From assembly GCA_949878745.1 (NCBI GenBank), contig CATLBH010000005.1:1-64000 (forward strand): a stretch of 64,000 bases of DNA. Reading direction: 5' to 3'. Position 1 is the stretch's first letter, and each line of letters opens with the position of its first letter. The position numbers were made by a program, and so were the translations under genes. Origin of the DNA: an uncultured Ruminiclostridium sp. GTDB lineage: Bacteria > Bacillota > Clostridia > Oscillospirales > Ruminococcaceae. Shown piece after piece: positions 1-8,059 of this stretch. The notes beneath the pieces are model-generated. The model did no database searches, was not told the origin of the DNA, and saw only the letters and a list, made by a program, of their open reading frames with translations.

Positions 1-40
1 GTATTTCCTCTTCTGTCAGGGTGACAATGTAACGTGGCAT
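1..40 (-). CDS. IS630-like transposase, N-terminal fragment cut by window edge
   Basis: Only the first 13 codons are inside the window (MPRYIVTLTEEEI). This resembles the opening of IS630-family transposase ORFs, which typically begin with a short basic stretch followed by LTEEE. The start is supported by an AGGAGG ribosome binding site at about 46-52 and by a good promoter at 70-98. The rest lies to the left of the window, so whether the element is intact cannot be judged. Family assignment rests on a very short match and is tentative. It sits where ftsY often follows smc in Clostridia. Confidence 0.45.
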   Translation of the reverse strand, partial: MPRYIVTLTEEEI

Positions 41-69
41 ATTTGCATCCTCCTATACCTTTTCCTTAG

Positions 70-98
70 AGTATAACATATTTGCACGTTGTTGTAAA
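70..98 (-). promoter_or_regulatory. Sigma-A-type promoter for the left-edge transposase-like ORF
   Basis: On the minus strand TTTACA (98-93) and TATACT (75-70) are separated by exactly 17 bases, followed by an AGGAGG site and ATG at 40. The promoter lies between the smc stop codon and the ORF, so the ORF has its own transcription start and need not depend on smc read-through. Confidence 0.6.
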
Positions 99-143
99 GT
101 TATATTACTAACTGGATGCACTACTATATGTCGATATTCTTCG

Positions 144-3100
144 TTATTCCAGCTCAAGATCCAGATCGTCTATTATTTCCTGTCTCATAAGCCTCGAAAC
201 GCCCTTTTCCTGCATAAATACTCCGTAAAGCACATCGCAGCCTTCTATGGTTCCCCGCCTGTGGGTGATTACCATAAGCTGAGTGCTCCCGGAAAATCTT
301 TTTAGGTAAGTTATGTATTTCACTACGTTTATCTCGTCAAGAGCCGCGTCTACCTCGTCAAGCATACAGAAGGGTGTGGGACGGTGAAGAAGTATGGCGA
401 AATAGATAGTGATGGCCACCATAGTCTGTTCGCCGCCCGAAAGGGAAATGAGGTTTTTTATGAGCTTTCCCGGAGGGGCGGCAAAAATTTCTATTCCGCT
501 GTTTAATACGTCCTCGGGATCGGTCAGCTCAAGATGGGCGCTGCCGCCGCCGAAAACCTCCGTGAAAATACGCTTAAAATGGTCGTTTATGCTGTTAAAG
601 CCTTCCAGGAAACGGGCTTTTATTTCCGCCGTAAGGTTTTCTATCAGCTTTTCCAGCTCGCGCTTGGATTTTTCCACGTCGTCAAGCTGGCTTTTAAGCT
701 CGCCATAGCGGGCGGACACCTCTTCATATTCTTCTATGGAGGCAAGATTGACGTTTCCGAGAGCCGATATTCTGCGCCTGAGCTCCGCCAACTGTCCCCT
801 GGCGGACTTTATATCCTCGGGAAGCACCGCCAAGCCTTCCGCTTCGCTTGGGGCAAGCTCATAGCGCTCCCAGAGGGAGGATTTTATTCTGTCACGCTCC
901 TTTTCTGCGGCGTTTTTCCTTTCCTTAGCAACGGCAAGGGCATTGGAAAATTTTTCTTTGGCTTCTATTTTTTCTCTTATTTCTCGGTTTATCTCGGTGA
1001 CGCGTTTGTCCAGGGCGTTCATTTGGGCGATAAGCTCAGCCGCCTGATCGTTTCCGCCGTCCGCTTCGGTTTTCAGGGTTTCGGCGCGCTTTTCCTTTTC
1101 TTCGATTTCCAGCTTGAACTGCTCGATCTTGCTTTCCTGTTCTCCGATTTCACGCTGAAGGTCGGTGCCGCCCAGCTCGAACTGTTTCAGGCTTTCGAGA
1201 GCGTCCGCTTTCTGACCCTCAATGCGTTCGATATCCTTTTTCACGGAGAGGTTTTCCATTCCTAGCTCGGTAATACGATCGCCCAGCTTGTTTCTTTCTT
1301 CAAGACGGGTTTTGATTCCCTCGTCGGCCTTTTCTATTTCCTCCGAAATTAGACGTATATTTTCCTCGCATTCGTCAAGCTGTCTTTGACAGTCCTCGAT
1401 CAGGTTGGCGTATTTTTTTAAGTCGCTTTCGCTTTTGGCCGTGATTTCCTCGGCGCTCTCCTGCTGCTGCTCCAACTGGGCTATAAGCTCCTTCAAGCCG
1501 CCTATTTCCGCGGCGATACCCGCTTCTTCGGCTCCGCACAGGGAAAGCTGCTCCTTAAAGCCCTCCATTTCGATGGACATTTTGTTGACTTCCTCCCGAA
1601 GCTTAAAAAGCTCACTCTCGGAGTTCTTCATTTTTCCCGACAAAAGGGCGGTTTTTTCCTTTAGCTTTTCTATTTCCCTATTGCGGGTAATTATGCCCGC
1701 CGAATCTCGGACGGAGCCGCCGGTAAAGGAACCTCCAGCGTTGATGACCTGACCGTCCAAGGTCACCATTTTGAATTTATAGCCGTGTTTTTTGGCTATG
1801 ACGGTGGCGGTGTCTATATCCTCTATGATGGCGCAGCGACCCAAAACAAAGCGGATAATTCCCCGATATTTTTCGTCGCAGTCCACAAGCTCGCTGGCTA
1901 TACCCTCATAGCCGTATTCGCTGTCAAGTCCGTTTACGGTTAATATGTTTCCGTTTACGGAGGTTAAGGGGAGGAAGGTGGCGCGGCCGCCCTTTGTTTC
2001 CTTAAGGTAGCGCATACACCTTTTAGCGGTTTCCTCGTTGTTTACTATAATGTTTTGAAGGGCGGCGCCCAGAGCGGTTTCCACCGCCACGGCGTATTTT
2101 CCGTCCACCTTGATAACGTCCGCCACGGTGCCTTCTATTCCGCTTATCCTGCCCTGTCTCGAAGCGGTTATCACCGACTTTACGCTTGTGATATAGCCCG
2201 CCATATTTTTTTCCACATCGGAGAGGGCTTCGAGTCTTGTTTTGCTTTGCTCGTACTCGCGGCGGAGCTGTTCGAAGGCGGACTGGGCTTCCTTAAGCTT
2301 TCCGTTTTTTGTTTCGAAAAGCTTTGAGTAACCGTTCAGCTTGTTTTCAGCTTCCGACTTTTTTTCGGCGTTTTCCTCCAGGGATTTTTGAAGCTCGCGC
2401 CTTTTCTGTCTTTGCTCGGCAAGCTTTTCCTCGTTGACTTTAAAACGCTCTTCCGAGCCGCTCATACGGTTCTTTATTTCCTCGGTGTTTTGTTTGGCGG
2501 ATACCATTGTAAGGTTCAATTCGGTTTTTTTGGACAATAAACCTGCCTGGCGGCTTTCCAAAAGCTTAAACTCGCTGTCGGAGCGGTCGCTTTCCTCTGT
2601 CATTTCGGACAGCTTCGCGCCCAATTCCTTCGCCTTTTCCTCGTTTTTCAAAAGGTGGGTTTTCTTTTCGGATATTTCGGCCGTAAGCGCCTCTATACGC
2701 TCTTTAAGCTCACCCGCGCCCTTTTCGCCGTCCTTTATGCGCTGCTTAAGCTGTTCGATTTTCTCATAGCAATGGACGATCTCGTTTTCCAGAACCGCTT
2801 TTTCTCTGTCCGCCTGAGCCAAGCTGTCCCTGACCCTGTCGCTTTGGCGGCGCAGCTCGTCCTGTCGGGCGGTAAGAAGCATCTTTTTTTCGGCGATCTG
2901 TTCGTTTTCCTCTTCAAGCTGTTCGGTTTCCCTTTCAAAATGCTCGCACTCGCCTTGATTCGCCAATATTTTGTTGTCGGCTTCTATCAGCTCGGTATCT
3001 ATTCTCTTAAGATCCCATACGCTTATGCCTATATCCAGAGCCTTTTCCTGCTCCATAAGAGCTATGGCCTGACGCGCCTTTTCCGACTGTCTTTCCAGTA

Positions 3101-3710
3101 CGGGGATACGGGAGGACAGTTCGGATTCTATGTCCTTAAGGCGGGTTATGTTGTCGTTGGCGCGGTCTAAATCTCTTTCCGCCTCCTGTTTTTTATGTAA
3201 AAATCGGGAAACGCCCGCGGCTTCCTCGAAAAGCTCACGGCGCTGATTCACTTTGCTGTTTATTATTTCGCTTACTCGTCCCTGACCGATTACGGAATAT
3301 CCGTCGCGGCCGAGACCCGTGCCCATCAGAAGCTCGCTTATGTCTTTAAGGCGACATTTTTGCTCGTTAATAAGGTATTCGCTGTCGCCGGTGCGGTAAA
3401 GCTTTCTGGTTACGGTCACCTCGTCACTGTCCACGTCAAGAGTGCGGTCGGTGTTGTCTATCACCAAAGACACTCTGGCGTAGCCCATGGGCTTTCTGGA
3501 AACGGTACCGTGAAAAATAACGTCCTCCATTTTGTCGCCGCGCAGAGTTTTTGCGCCCTGTTCGCCCATTACCCAGCGGAGAGCGTCGCTTATATTGCTT
3601 TTTCCGTTTCCGTTGCTTCCCACTATGGCGGTCATTTTTTTATCAAAATTAAGGACCGTCTTGTCCGCAAAGGACTTGAAGCCCTGAATTTCCATGGTTT
3701 TAAAAAACAT
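144..3710 (-). CDS. smc: Chromosome segregation ATPase SMC
   Basis: Full-length bacterial SMC (1188 aa), the ATPase core of the condensin-like complex with ScpA and ScpB that compacts and resolves newly replicated origins. The N-terminal head has a P-loop at residues 31-39 (GSNGNGKSN, a slight variant of the usual GPNGSGKSN). Two long coiled coils (about 170-490 and 670-1000) flank a hinge around 510-660 (GIEGTVADVI). The C-terminal head has the ABC signature LSGGEQTMVAI, itself a variant of LSGGEKALTAI, and Walker B CMLDEVDAALDE. The ATG follows an AGG site. It is last in the plsX-rnc-radical SAM-smc run, as in many Clostridia. Confidence 0.97.
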   Translation of the reverse strand: MFFKTMEIQGFKSFADKTVLNFDKKMTAIVGSNGNGKSNISDALRWVMGEQGAKTLRGDKMEDVIFHGTVSRKPMGYARVSLVIDNTDRTLDVDSDEVTVTRKLYRTGDSEYLINEQKCRLKDISELLMGTGLGRDGYSVIGQGRVSEIINSKVNQRRELFEEAAGVSRFLHKKQEAERDLDRANDNITRLKDIESELSSRIPVLERQSEKARQAIALMEQEKALDIGISVWDLKRIDTELIEADNKILANQGECEHFERETEQLEEENEQIAEKKMLLTARQDELRRQSDRVRDSLAQADREKAVLENEIVHCYEKIEQLKQRIKDGEKGAGELKERIEALTAEISEKKTHLLKNEEKAKELGAKLSEMTEESDRSDSEFKLLESRQAGLLSKKTELNLTMVSAKQNTEEIKNRMSGSEERFKVNEEKLAEQRQKRRELQKSLEENAEKKSEAENKLNGYSKLFETKNGKLKEAQSAFEQLRREYEQSKTRLEALSDVEKNMAGYITSVKSVITASRQGRISGIEGTVADVIKVDGKYAVAVETALGAALQNIIVNNEETAKRCMRYLKETKGGRATFLPLTSVNGNILTVNGLDSEYGYEGIASELVDCDEKYRGIIRFVLGRCAIIEDIDTATVIAKKHGYKFKMVTLDGQVINAGGSFTGGSVRDSAGIITRNREIEKLKEKTALLSGKMKNSESELFKLREEVNKMSIEMEGFKEQLSLCGAEEAGIAAEIGGLKELIAQLEQQQESAEEITAKSESDLKKYANLIEDCQRQLDECEENIRLISEEIEKADEGIKTRLEERNKLGDRITELGMENLSVKKDIERIEGQKADALESLKQFELGGTDLQREIGEQESKIEQFKLEIEEKEKRAETLKTEADGGNDQAAELIAQMNALDKRVTEINREIREKIEAKEKFSNALAVAKERKNAAEKERDRIKSSLWERYELAPSEAEGLAVLPEDIKSARGQLAELRRRISALGNVNLASIEEYEEVSARYGELKSQLDDVEKSKRELEKLIENLTAEIKARFLEGFNSINDHFKRIFTEVFGGGSAHLELTDPEDVLNSGIEIFAAPPGKLIKNLISLSGGEQTMVAITIYFAILLHRPTPFCMLDEVDAALDEINVVKYITYLKRFSGSTQLMVITHRRGTIEGCDVLYGVFMQEKGVSRLMRQEIIDDLDLELE

Positions 3711-3724
3711 TGATTACCTCTTTA

Positions 3725-4723
3725 TTATGAAACGGTTTTTATTTCCAGATAAACTCCCGTTTTTTCCTTTATTTTAAAAGTAATTCCTTCCTTAGCAAGC
3801 AGCGCTTTGTTTTGCCCGCCATGTCCCACAACCGTTCCGATATTTCTCTTGTCGGTGTAAACCACAAAACGTTCGCCGCCCAGCTTGGCCATTTGCTCCC
3901 TCATTCTCATAAGCATAATACGGCTTCTTACTATTTCGCCCAACGCCTGATGATAAACGCCGCCGGTCATTTGCTCCTCCACCCCTTCGGAGGCGTGAAG
4001 CCCCAGACGTATTACGGGAATGTTTTTTCCCTCAAAAAACAAAAGCAGCTCGGCGCACAGGTCAACGGTTTCCTCGAAGGAAAAACTTTCGTAAAGTCCT
4101 TGTTTTCTCAGCTCGTCAAGCAGGGTGCCTTTAAGTATCACGGTGGGGTATATACGCACGGTATCCGCTTTAAGCTCCGCGAATTCGCGGGCAGTTTCGA
4201 TACAATAACAGGGCTTGTCCTTATAAAGTCCGGTCATCATCTGAAGGCCTAATTCTATGCCATAAGATTTTATAAGGCGGCTCGCTTTTCGCACGTCCTC
4301 GGCGGTATGTCCCCTTAAATTGGCCTTAAGCACTTCGTCGTTCATACTCTGGGCTCCCAGCTCCACCGCCGTTACATTGTAAAGCTTAAGCTCGTCCAGA
4401 ATACCTTCGTCTATACAATCGGGGCGAGTGGAACAGCGTATTCCCGCGTATTGTTCGGGAAACTCTTTAACATACTCCGAAGCGGCATAAAGAAGGGCGC
4501 GGCGGTAATCCTTGTCCACCGCCGTAAAGCTTCCTCCGAAAAAGGCGATTTCCGCTTTTAAACCGCTTTGGGCAAGGGTATTCACCTGTCCCGCCAATAT
4601 GGCTCTCACCTCTTCGGGAGTCGGGGCTCTTTCGCTGCCGCTTATGAAGCGCTGGTTGCAGAAGGAGCAGGTGTTGGGACAGCCCTTGTGGGGGATAAAC
4701 ACGGAAAGATTAGTTTGTTTCAT
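3725..4723 (-). CDS. Elp3-like radical SAM protein
   Basis: 332-aa radical SAM enzyme. The 4Fe-4S binding motif is C15-x3-C19-x2-C22 (KGCPNTCSFCNQ), followed by FFGGSFTAVD and a TIM-barrel-like body (RCSTRPDCID, TAVELGAQSMND) typical of the Elp3/COG1243 group. It lacks the acetyltransferase domain of true Elp3. The start overlaps the rnc stop by 14 bases, so the two are translationally coupled. Short proteins of this class commonly sit between rnc and smc in Clostridia. The substrate is unknown; a role in tRNA or other RNA modification is only inferred from Elp3 homology. Confidence 0.88.
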   Translation of the reverse strand: MKQTNLSVFIPHKGCPNTCSFCNQRFISGSERAPTPEEVRAILAGQVNTLAQSGLKAEIAFFGGSFTAVDKDYRRALLYAASEYVKEFPEQYAGIRCSTRPDCIDEGILDELKLYNVTAVELGAQSMNDEVLKANLRGHTAEDVRKASRLIKSYGIELGLQMMTGLYKDKPCYCIETAREFAELKADTVRIYPTVILKGTLLDELRKQGLYESFSFEETVDLCAELLLFFEGKNIPVIRLGLHASEGVEEQMTGGVYHQALGEIVRSRIMLMRMREQMAKLGGERFVVYTDKRNIGTVVGHGGQNKALLAKEGITFKIKEKTGVYLEIKTVS

Positions 4724-5387
4724 AACCCATCAGCTTTATCGCTTCCTTGGCGGCGTTTTGTTCGGCTTCCTTTTTGCTTCCGCCCACCCCCGTGCCTATA
4801 ATCTGGCCGTTTAAAAGGACGTTGGAGGTAAATATACGATTGTGGGCGGCACCGCTTTCGTCCGCCAGCTCGTAAATTACCTTTTCTTCGGGGTTCTGCT
4901 GTATTATCTCCTGTAAAATGGTTTTATAATCGCCTATAAGGAGCCTTCCGCTTTTAAGCACATCTAAGGGGGGGATAAAGGGGAGTATGAATTCTCTTGC
5001 CGCTTCGAGTCCTCCGTCCAGATAAATGGCGGCTATCAGCGCTTCAAAAGCGTCGGCAAGTATAGAGCGGCGGTGTCTTCCTCCCGTGTTCTCCTCGCCC
5101 TTTCCCATAAATATTTCCTCGCCCAGCTTTATTTTTTCGGCGAAGGGGAAAAGAGAATGCTCGCATACTATGCTGGCTCTGAGCTTGGTGAGCTGTCCTT
5201 CCGGCATTTCGAGATTTTCAAAAAGATATTTGGATACGACAACGGATAAAACGCTGTCGCCTAAAAATTCAAGGCGTTCGTTGCTGTGGTGGTTTTTTCC
5301 GTTGACAAATGAGGAGTGAGTAAGCGCTTCCTTTAAAAGCGCGGGATTTTTAAATTCATATTTTATTCGTTCTTCTAAAGCGGTCAT
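4710..5387 (-). CDS. rnc: Ribonuclease III
   Basis: 225-aa double-strand-specific endoribonuclease that matures rRNA precursors and cuts structured mRNAs. The nuclease signature NERLEFLGDSVLS is at residues 36-48, with the metal-binding acidic residues E40 and D44 and a second acidic patch in ADAFEALIAAIYLDGG. A C-terminal double-stranded RNA-binding domain covers about 150-222 (GSKKEAEQNAAKEA). A GGAAAGGA site precedes the ATG. It lies 77 bp downstream of plsX. The acpP gene often found between them is absent. Confidence 0.97.
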   Translation of the reverse strand: MTALEERIKYEFKNPALLKEALTHSSFVNGKNHHSNERLEFLGDSVLSVVVSKYLFENLEMPEGQLTKLRASIVCEHSLFPFAEKIKLGEEIFMGKGEENTGGRHRRSILADAFEALIAAIYLDGGLEAAREFILPFIPPLDVLKSGRLLIGDYKTILQEIIQQNPEEKVIYELADESGAAHNRIFTSNVLLNGQIIGTGVGGSKKEAEQNAAKEAIKLMGYETN

Positions 5388-5464
5388 CGATTTTCCTTTC
5401 CGCTTTTGCTTTATTAGTTTATATGAGCAAAAGTTTTTCTTCTGTTATTGCGATATATCTCTGT

Positions 5465-6469
5465 TTATTCCGAAAGTGTTGCGAGGGCGGAGGTTATTTC
5501 TTCTATAACGTTGTTTTCGATAAATTCCTTGGCCTGTCTCACCGCGTTTTTAAAGGCCTTTGCGTCGCTGCTGCCATGCGCTTTTATAACGGGCTTAGCG
5601 GTGCCTAAGAGGGGAGAGCCGCCGGTTTCGCGGTAGTCCATTTTGGCGGAAAGTGCTTTTATGCCTTTCATGGTAAAGGCCGCGCCTATTTTGGTGCCTA
5701 TATTCTTAAAAAACAGCTGTTTTAAGGAAATTTTCATAAATCTTCCCATACCCTCAACCGTTTTAAGGTAAATATTACCGGTAAAGCCGTCGGTAACCAA
5801 TACGTCGCAGCCGCCCAGCGCCGCTTCTCTTCCCTCTATATTTCCGATAAAATTCACGGGACATACCGAAATCAGCTTATGGGCTTCAAGCTCCAGCTCC
5901 CTTCCCTTTTCGTCCTCTGTCCCCACGTTCAGAAGGCCTACTCTCGGACTCTGGACATTCATTATTTTATCCATATAAACGCTTCCCATCACCGCGAATT
6001 GGGCAAGCATTTCGGGGCGGCATTCCACATTCGCGCCGCCGTCCAAGAGTATGTAGCTTTGATTCACCGAGGGAATTATCGGGGCTAAGGAGGGGCGCTT
6101 TACGCCCTTTATTCTTCCGATAAGAGTGGTTCCGCCCACTACCAGCGCCGCGGTGCTGCCCGCGCTTATAAAGGCGTCGGCTTCGCCGTTTTTCACCAGT
6201 TGAAAAGCCGTTCCCATTGAGGAATTCAGCTTTGATTTTCTTATATCCGTGGGATTGTCCTCTATTTTTATTACCCCGTCGGCGTTTCTCACCGTGATGT
6301 TGTTTTCACAAACGCCCAAGGCTTTCATTCTTTCTTTCACCTTGTTTTCTTCTCCGCAGAGGATTATTTTTACGCCGTAGGCTTTTACCGCCTGTTCCGC
6401 GCCTTTTATAACTTCATCCGGGGCGTTGTCGCCGCCGAAGGCGTCCATGGCTATTGTTATATCCGACAT
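5465..6469 (-). CDS. plsX: Phosphate acyltransferase PlsX
   Basis: 334-aa peripheral membrane enzyme that converts acyl-ACP to acyl-phosphate, the donor for PlsY in phospholipid synthesis. Family hallmarks are MDAFGGDNAP at residues 8-17, a GSTAALVVGGTTLIGRIKGVKRPSLAP stretch (given here by position, about 103-129), LLDGGANVECRPEMLAQFA-like metal/substrate region, and VTDGFTGNIYLKTVEG near 225. An AGGAG site precedes the ATG. It leads the plsX-rnc-smc group and lies 18 bp downstream of trmFO. Confidence 0.96.
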   Translation of the reverse strand: MSDITIAMDAFGGDNAPDEVIKGAEQAVKAYGVKIILCGEENKVKERMKALGVCENNITVRNADGVIKIEDNPTDIRKSKLNSSMGTAFQLVKNGEADAFISAGSTAALVVGGTTLIGRIKGVKRPSLAPIIPSVNQSYILLDGGANVECRPEMLAQFAVMGSVYMDKIMNVQSPRVGLLNVGTEDEKGRELELEAHKLISVCPVNFIGNIEGREAALGGCDVLVTDGFTGNIYLKTVEGMGRFMKISLKQLFFKNIGTKIGAAFTMKGIKALSAKMDYRETGGSPLLGTAKPVIKAHGSSDAKAFKNAVRQAKEFIENNVIEEITSALATLSE

Positions 6470-6487
6470 ATATGACCGCTCCTTTTT

Positions 6488-7786
6488 TTATGCTTTTATT
6501 TCCGTAACCTTTTCCATATCCCTTATTCCTCTTTCCGCTATTCTCATATATCTGACCTGCTTGTCCTTAATATGCTCCTCCAGAGGCGGGAGCATTCCCA
6601 TATTTGCTCCCATAGGCTGAAAATCCGCGTTTTCCGCCGCCACATAGGAGCAGAGGGCTCCGCACATGGTGGTTTTCGGAAGATTCAGTCTTTCCTTTCC
6701 ATTAAGCTGTCTGGCGAGACTCTGACCCGCCACTATGCCGCTCATGGCGCTTTCGATATAGCCTTCCACTCCCGTCATCTGACCCGCAAAATAAACGCCG
6801 TCGCTTTCCTTGAGCATGAACCTGTTGTTAAGCAGTCCGGGGCTGTTCAGAAACGTGTTTCTGTGCATTACACCGTAACGCAGAAATTCCGCGTTTTCAA
6901 GGCCAGGGATCATTCGGAAAACTCTTTTCTGTTCGGGAAATTTAAGATTCGTCTGGAAGCCCACCAGGTTATAGGCGCTGCCCTCGGTGTTTTCCTTTCT
7001 CAGCTGTACCGCCGCCCATGGTCTTCGTCCCGTATTGGGGTCGGTAAGCCCCACCGGCTTCATACAGCCGTAGCACAGGCTTTTGGCGCCTCTTTTGGCC
7101 AGCACCTCCACGGGCATACAGCCTTCGTAAACATTAAGGTTTTCAAATTCCTTCAAAGGCACCGTTTCGGCCTTTACCAGCTCTTCGTAAAAACGCTCGT
7201 ACTGCTCTTTGTTCATAGGGCAGTTGATATAATCGGCGTCGCCCTTATCGTAGCGGGTGGCGTAGAAGGCTTTGGTCATATCCAAAGAATCCGCCGACAC
7301 TATCGGCGCCGCCGCGTCGTAAAAGCTGAGGGGATTTCCGCAGCGTTCCTGTATCGCCTCGGCCATAGCGTCGGAGGTCAGCGGCCCGGTGGCTATTACG
7401 GTATTCTTTTGGGGAAATTTCTTTATTTCCTCCGACAGCAGGGTTATATTTTCATGAGACCGTATTTTATTTGTAACATAATCGGAAAAGGCCTCGCGGT
7501 TTACCGCCAGCGCCCCGCCCGCGGGAACGGAGGAATTATCCGCCGCCTCCAGAATAAGAGAACCCAACATACGCATTTCCGCTTTAAGCATTCCGCAGGC
7601 GCTGTTTATCCGCGACGCCTTAAGCGAATTGGAACATACCAGCTCCGCGAGTCCCTCATAGTGATGAGCGGGGGAGAACTTTTTAGGCTTCATTTCGTAA
7701 AGCTTTACCCCGAAGCCTCTTTCCGCCAACGCCCAGGCCGCTTCACAGCCCGCCAGGCCTCCGCCGATTACCGTTACTTCCGTCAT
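6488..7786 (-). CDS. trmFO: tRNA (uracil-54-C5)-methyltransferase TrmFO
   Basis: 432-aa folate- and FAD-dependent enzyme that makes m5U54 in the T-loop of tRNAs of most Firmicutes. The FAD-binding GGGLAG is at residues 8-13, then LVCSNSLKA with a conserved Cys, VATGPLTSDA, and the C-terminal GQMTGVEGYIESAMSG. The start at 7786 is preferred over an in-frame ATG at 7816. The inner one has an AAAGGCGG site 8-9 bases upstream and matches the usual N-terminus (VTVIGGGLAG), whereas the outer one lacks a binding site and runs up to the edge of a mobile repeat. Confidence 0.95.
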   Translation of the reverse strand: MTEVTVIGGGLAGCEAAWALAERGFGVKLYEMKPKKFSPAHHYEGLAELVCSNSLKASRINSACGMLKAEMRMLGSLILEAADNSSVPAGGALAVNREAFSDYVTNKIRSHENITLLSEEIKKFPQKNTVIATGPLTSDAMAEAIQERCGNPLSFYDAAAPIVSADSLDMTKAFYATRYDKGDADYINCPMNKEQYERFYEELVKAETVPLKEFENLNVYEGCMPVEVLAKRGAKSLCYGCMKPVGLTDPNTGRRPWAAVQLRKENTEGSAYNLVGFQTNLKFPEQKRVFRMIPGLENAEFLRYGVMHRNTFLNSPGLLNNRFMLKESDGVYFAGQMTGVEGYIESAMSGIVAGQSLARQLNGKERLNLPKTTMCGALCSYVAAENADFQPMGANMGMLPPLEEHIKDKQVRYMRIAERGIRDMEKVTEIKA

Positions 7787-7822
7787 TTTTTTATCCGCCT
7801 TTCCTTTTATGCCCATCTTTAA

Positions 7823-7981
7823 GGAACCGCCAATTAAAGATTACACCCAAAACACTAAACTTTGGTCAACATTTTTTTGTCTATAATCTGACCAAAGATT
7901 AGTATAAAACACAATCGCCCCGTTCAAAGCAGCGTACTAATGCGGATGATTGTGTTACACTACGCTTTAATCAGCGGTTCC
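7823..7981. repeat. MITE-like element, GGAACCGC-type ends (copy D3)
   Basis: The left end GGAACCGCCAATTAAAG (7823) and right end CTTTAATCAGCGGTTCC (to 7981) form imperfect terminal inverted repeats, about 159 bp apart. The flanking tetranucleotides TTAA and CTAA match at three of four positions, a possible decayed 4-bp target duplication. The interior right half (ACAATCGCCCCGTTCAAAGC and onward) is shared with the copy at 27317-27404. The left half contains a paired-hairpin element in reverse orientation. No coding capacity is seen. It lies between trmFO and topA and could act as a transcription barrier. Confidence 0.7.
7837..7906 (-). repeat. Paired-hairpin element, partial, inside D3
   Basis: The reverse-orientation linker ACACCCAAAACAC joins a half-arm (ATTAAAGATT) to a complete hairpin with arms AAACTTTGGTCA and TGACCAAAGATT. 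The loop is the same as in the copies at 16823, 17035 and 21401. The second hairpin is truncated to one arm, apparently where the D3 left end begins. Confidence 0.65.
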
Positions 7982-7985
7982 CTAA

Positions 7986-8040
7986 TTAAGCAATCAAGCC
8001 GTTGACTTGATTAAAGACCACACCCTAATCTTCAATCTAT
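7986..8040. repeat. Degenerate paired-hairpin remnant downstream of topA
   Basis: A short hairpin AATCAAG/CTTGATT (about 7991-8010) is followed by AAAGACCACACCCTAATCTT, a decayed version of the ACACCC linker and flanking arm of the paired-hairpin family. It lies 20-75 bases beyond the topA stop, so a folded transcript could help terminate topA, though there is no strong T-run. Confidence 0.4.
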
Positions 8041-8059
8041 CGTTCCTTGTTATTCCTTA

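Noticed and set aside
534..1265. Long plus-strand open frame of 243 codons opposite smc
   Set aside because: It is antisense to a conserved SMC coding region, lacks a ribosome binding site and gives a Phe/Leu-rich product typical of antisense shadows.
6572..7822. 416-codon plus-strand open frame opposite trmFO
   Set aside because: The length follows from the codon bias of trmFO on the other strand. It shows no recognisable domain, and the minus-strand protein is clearly TrmFO.
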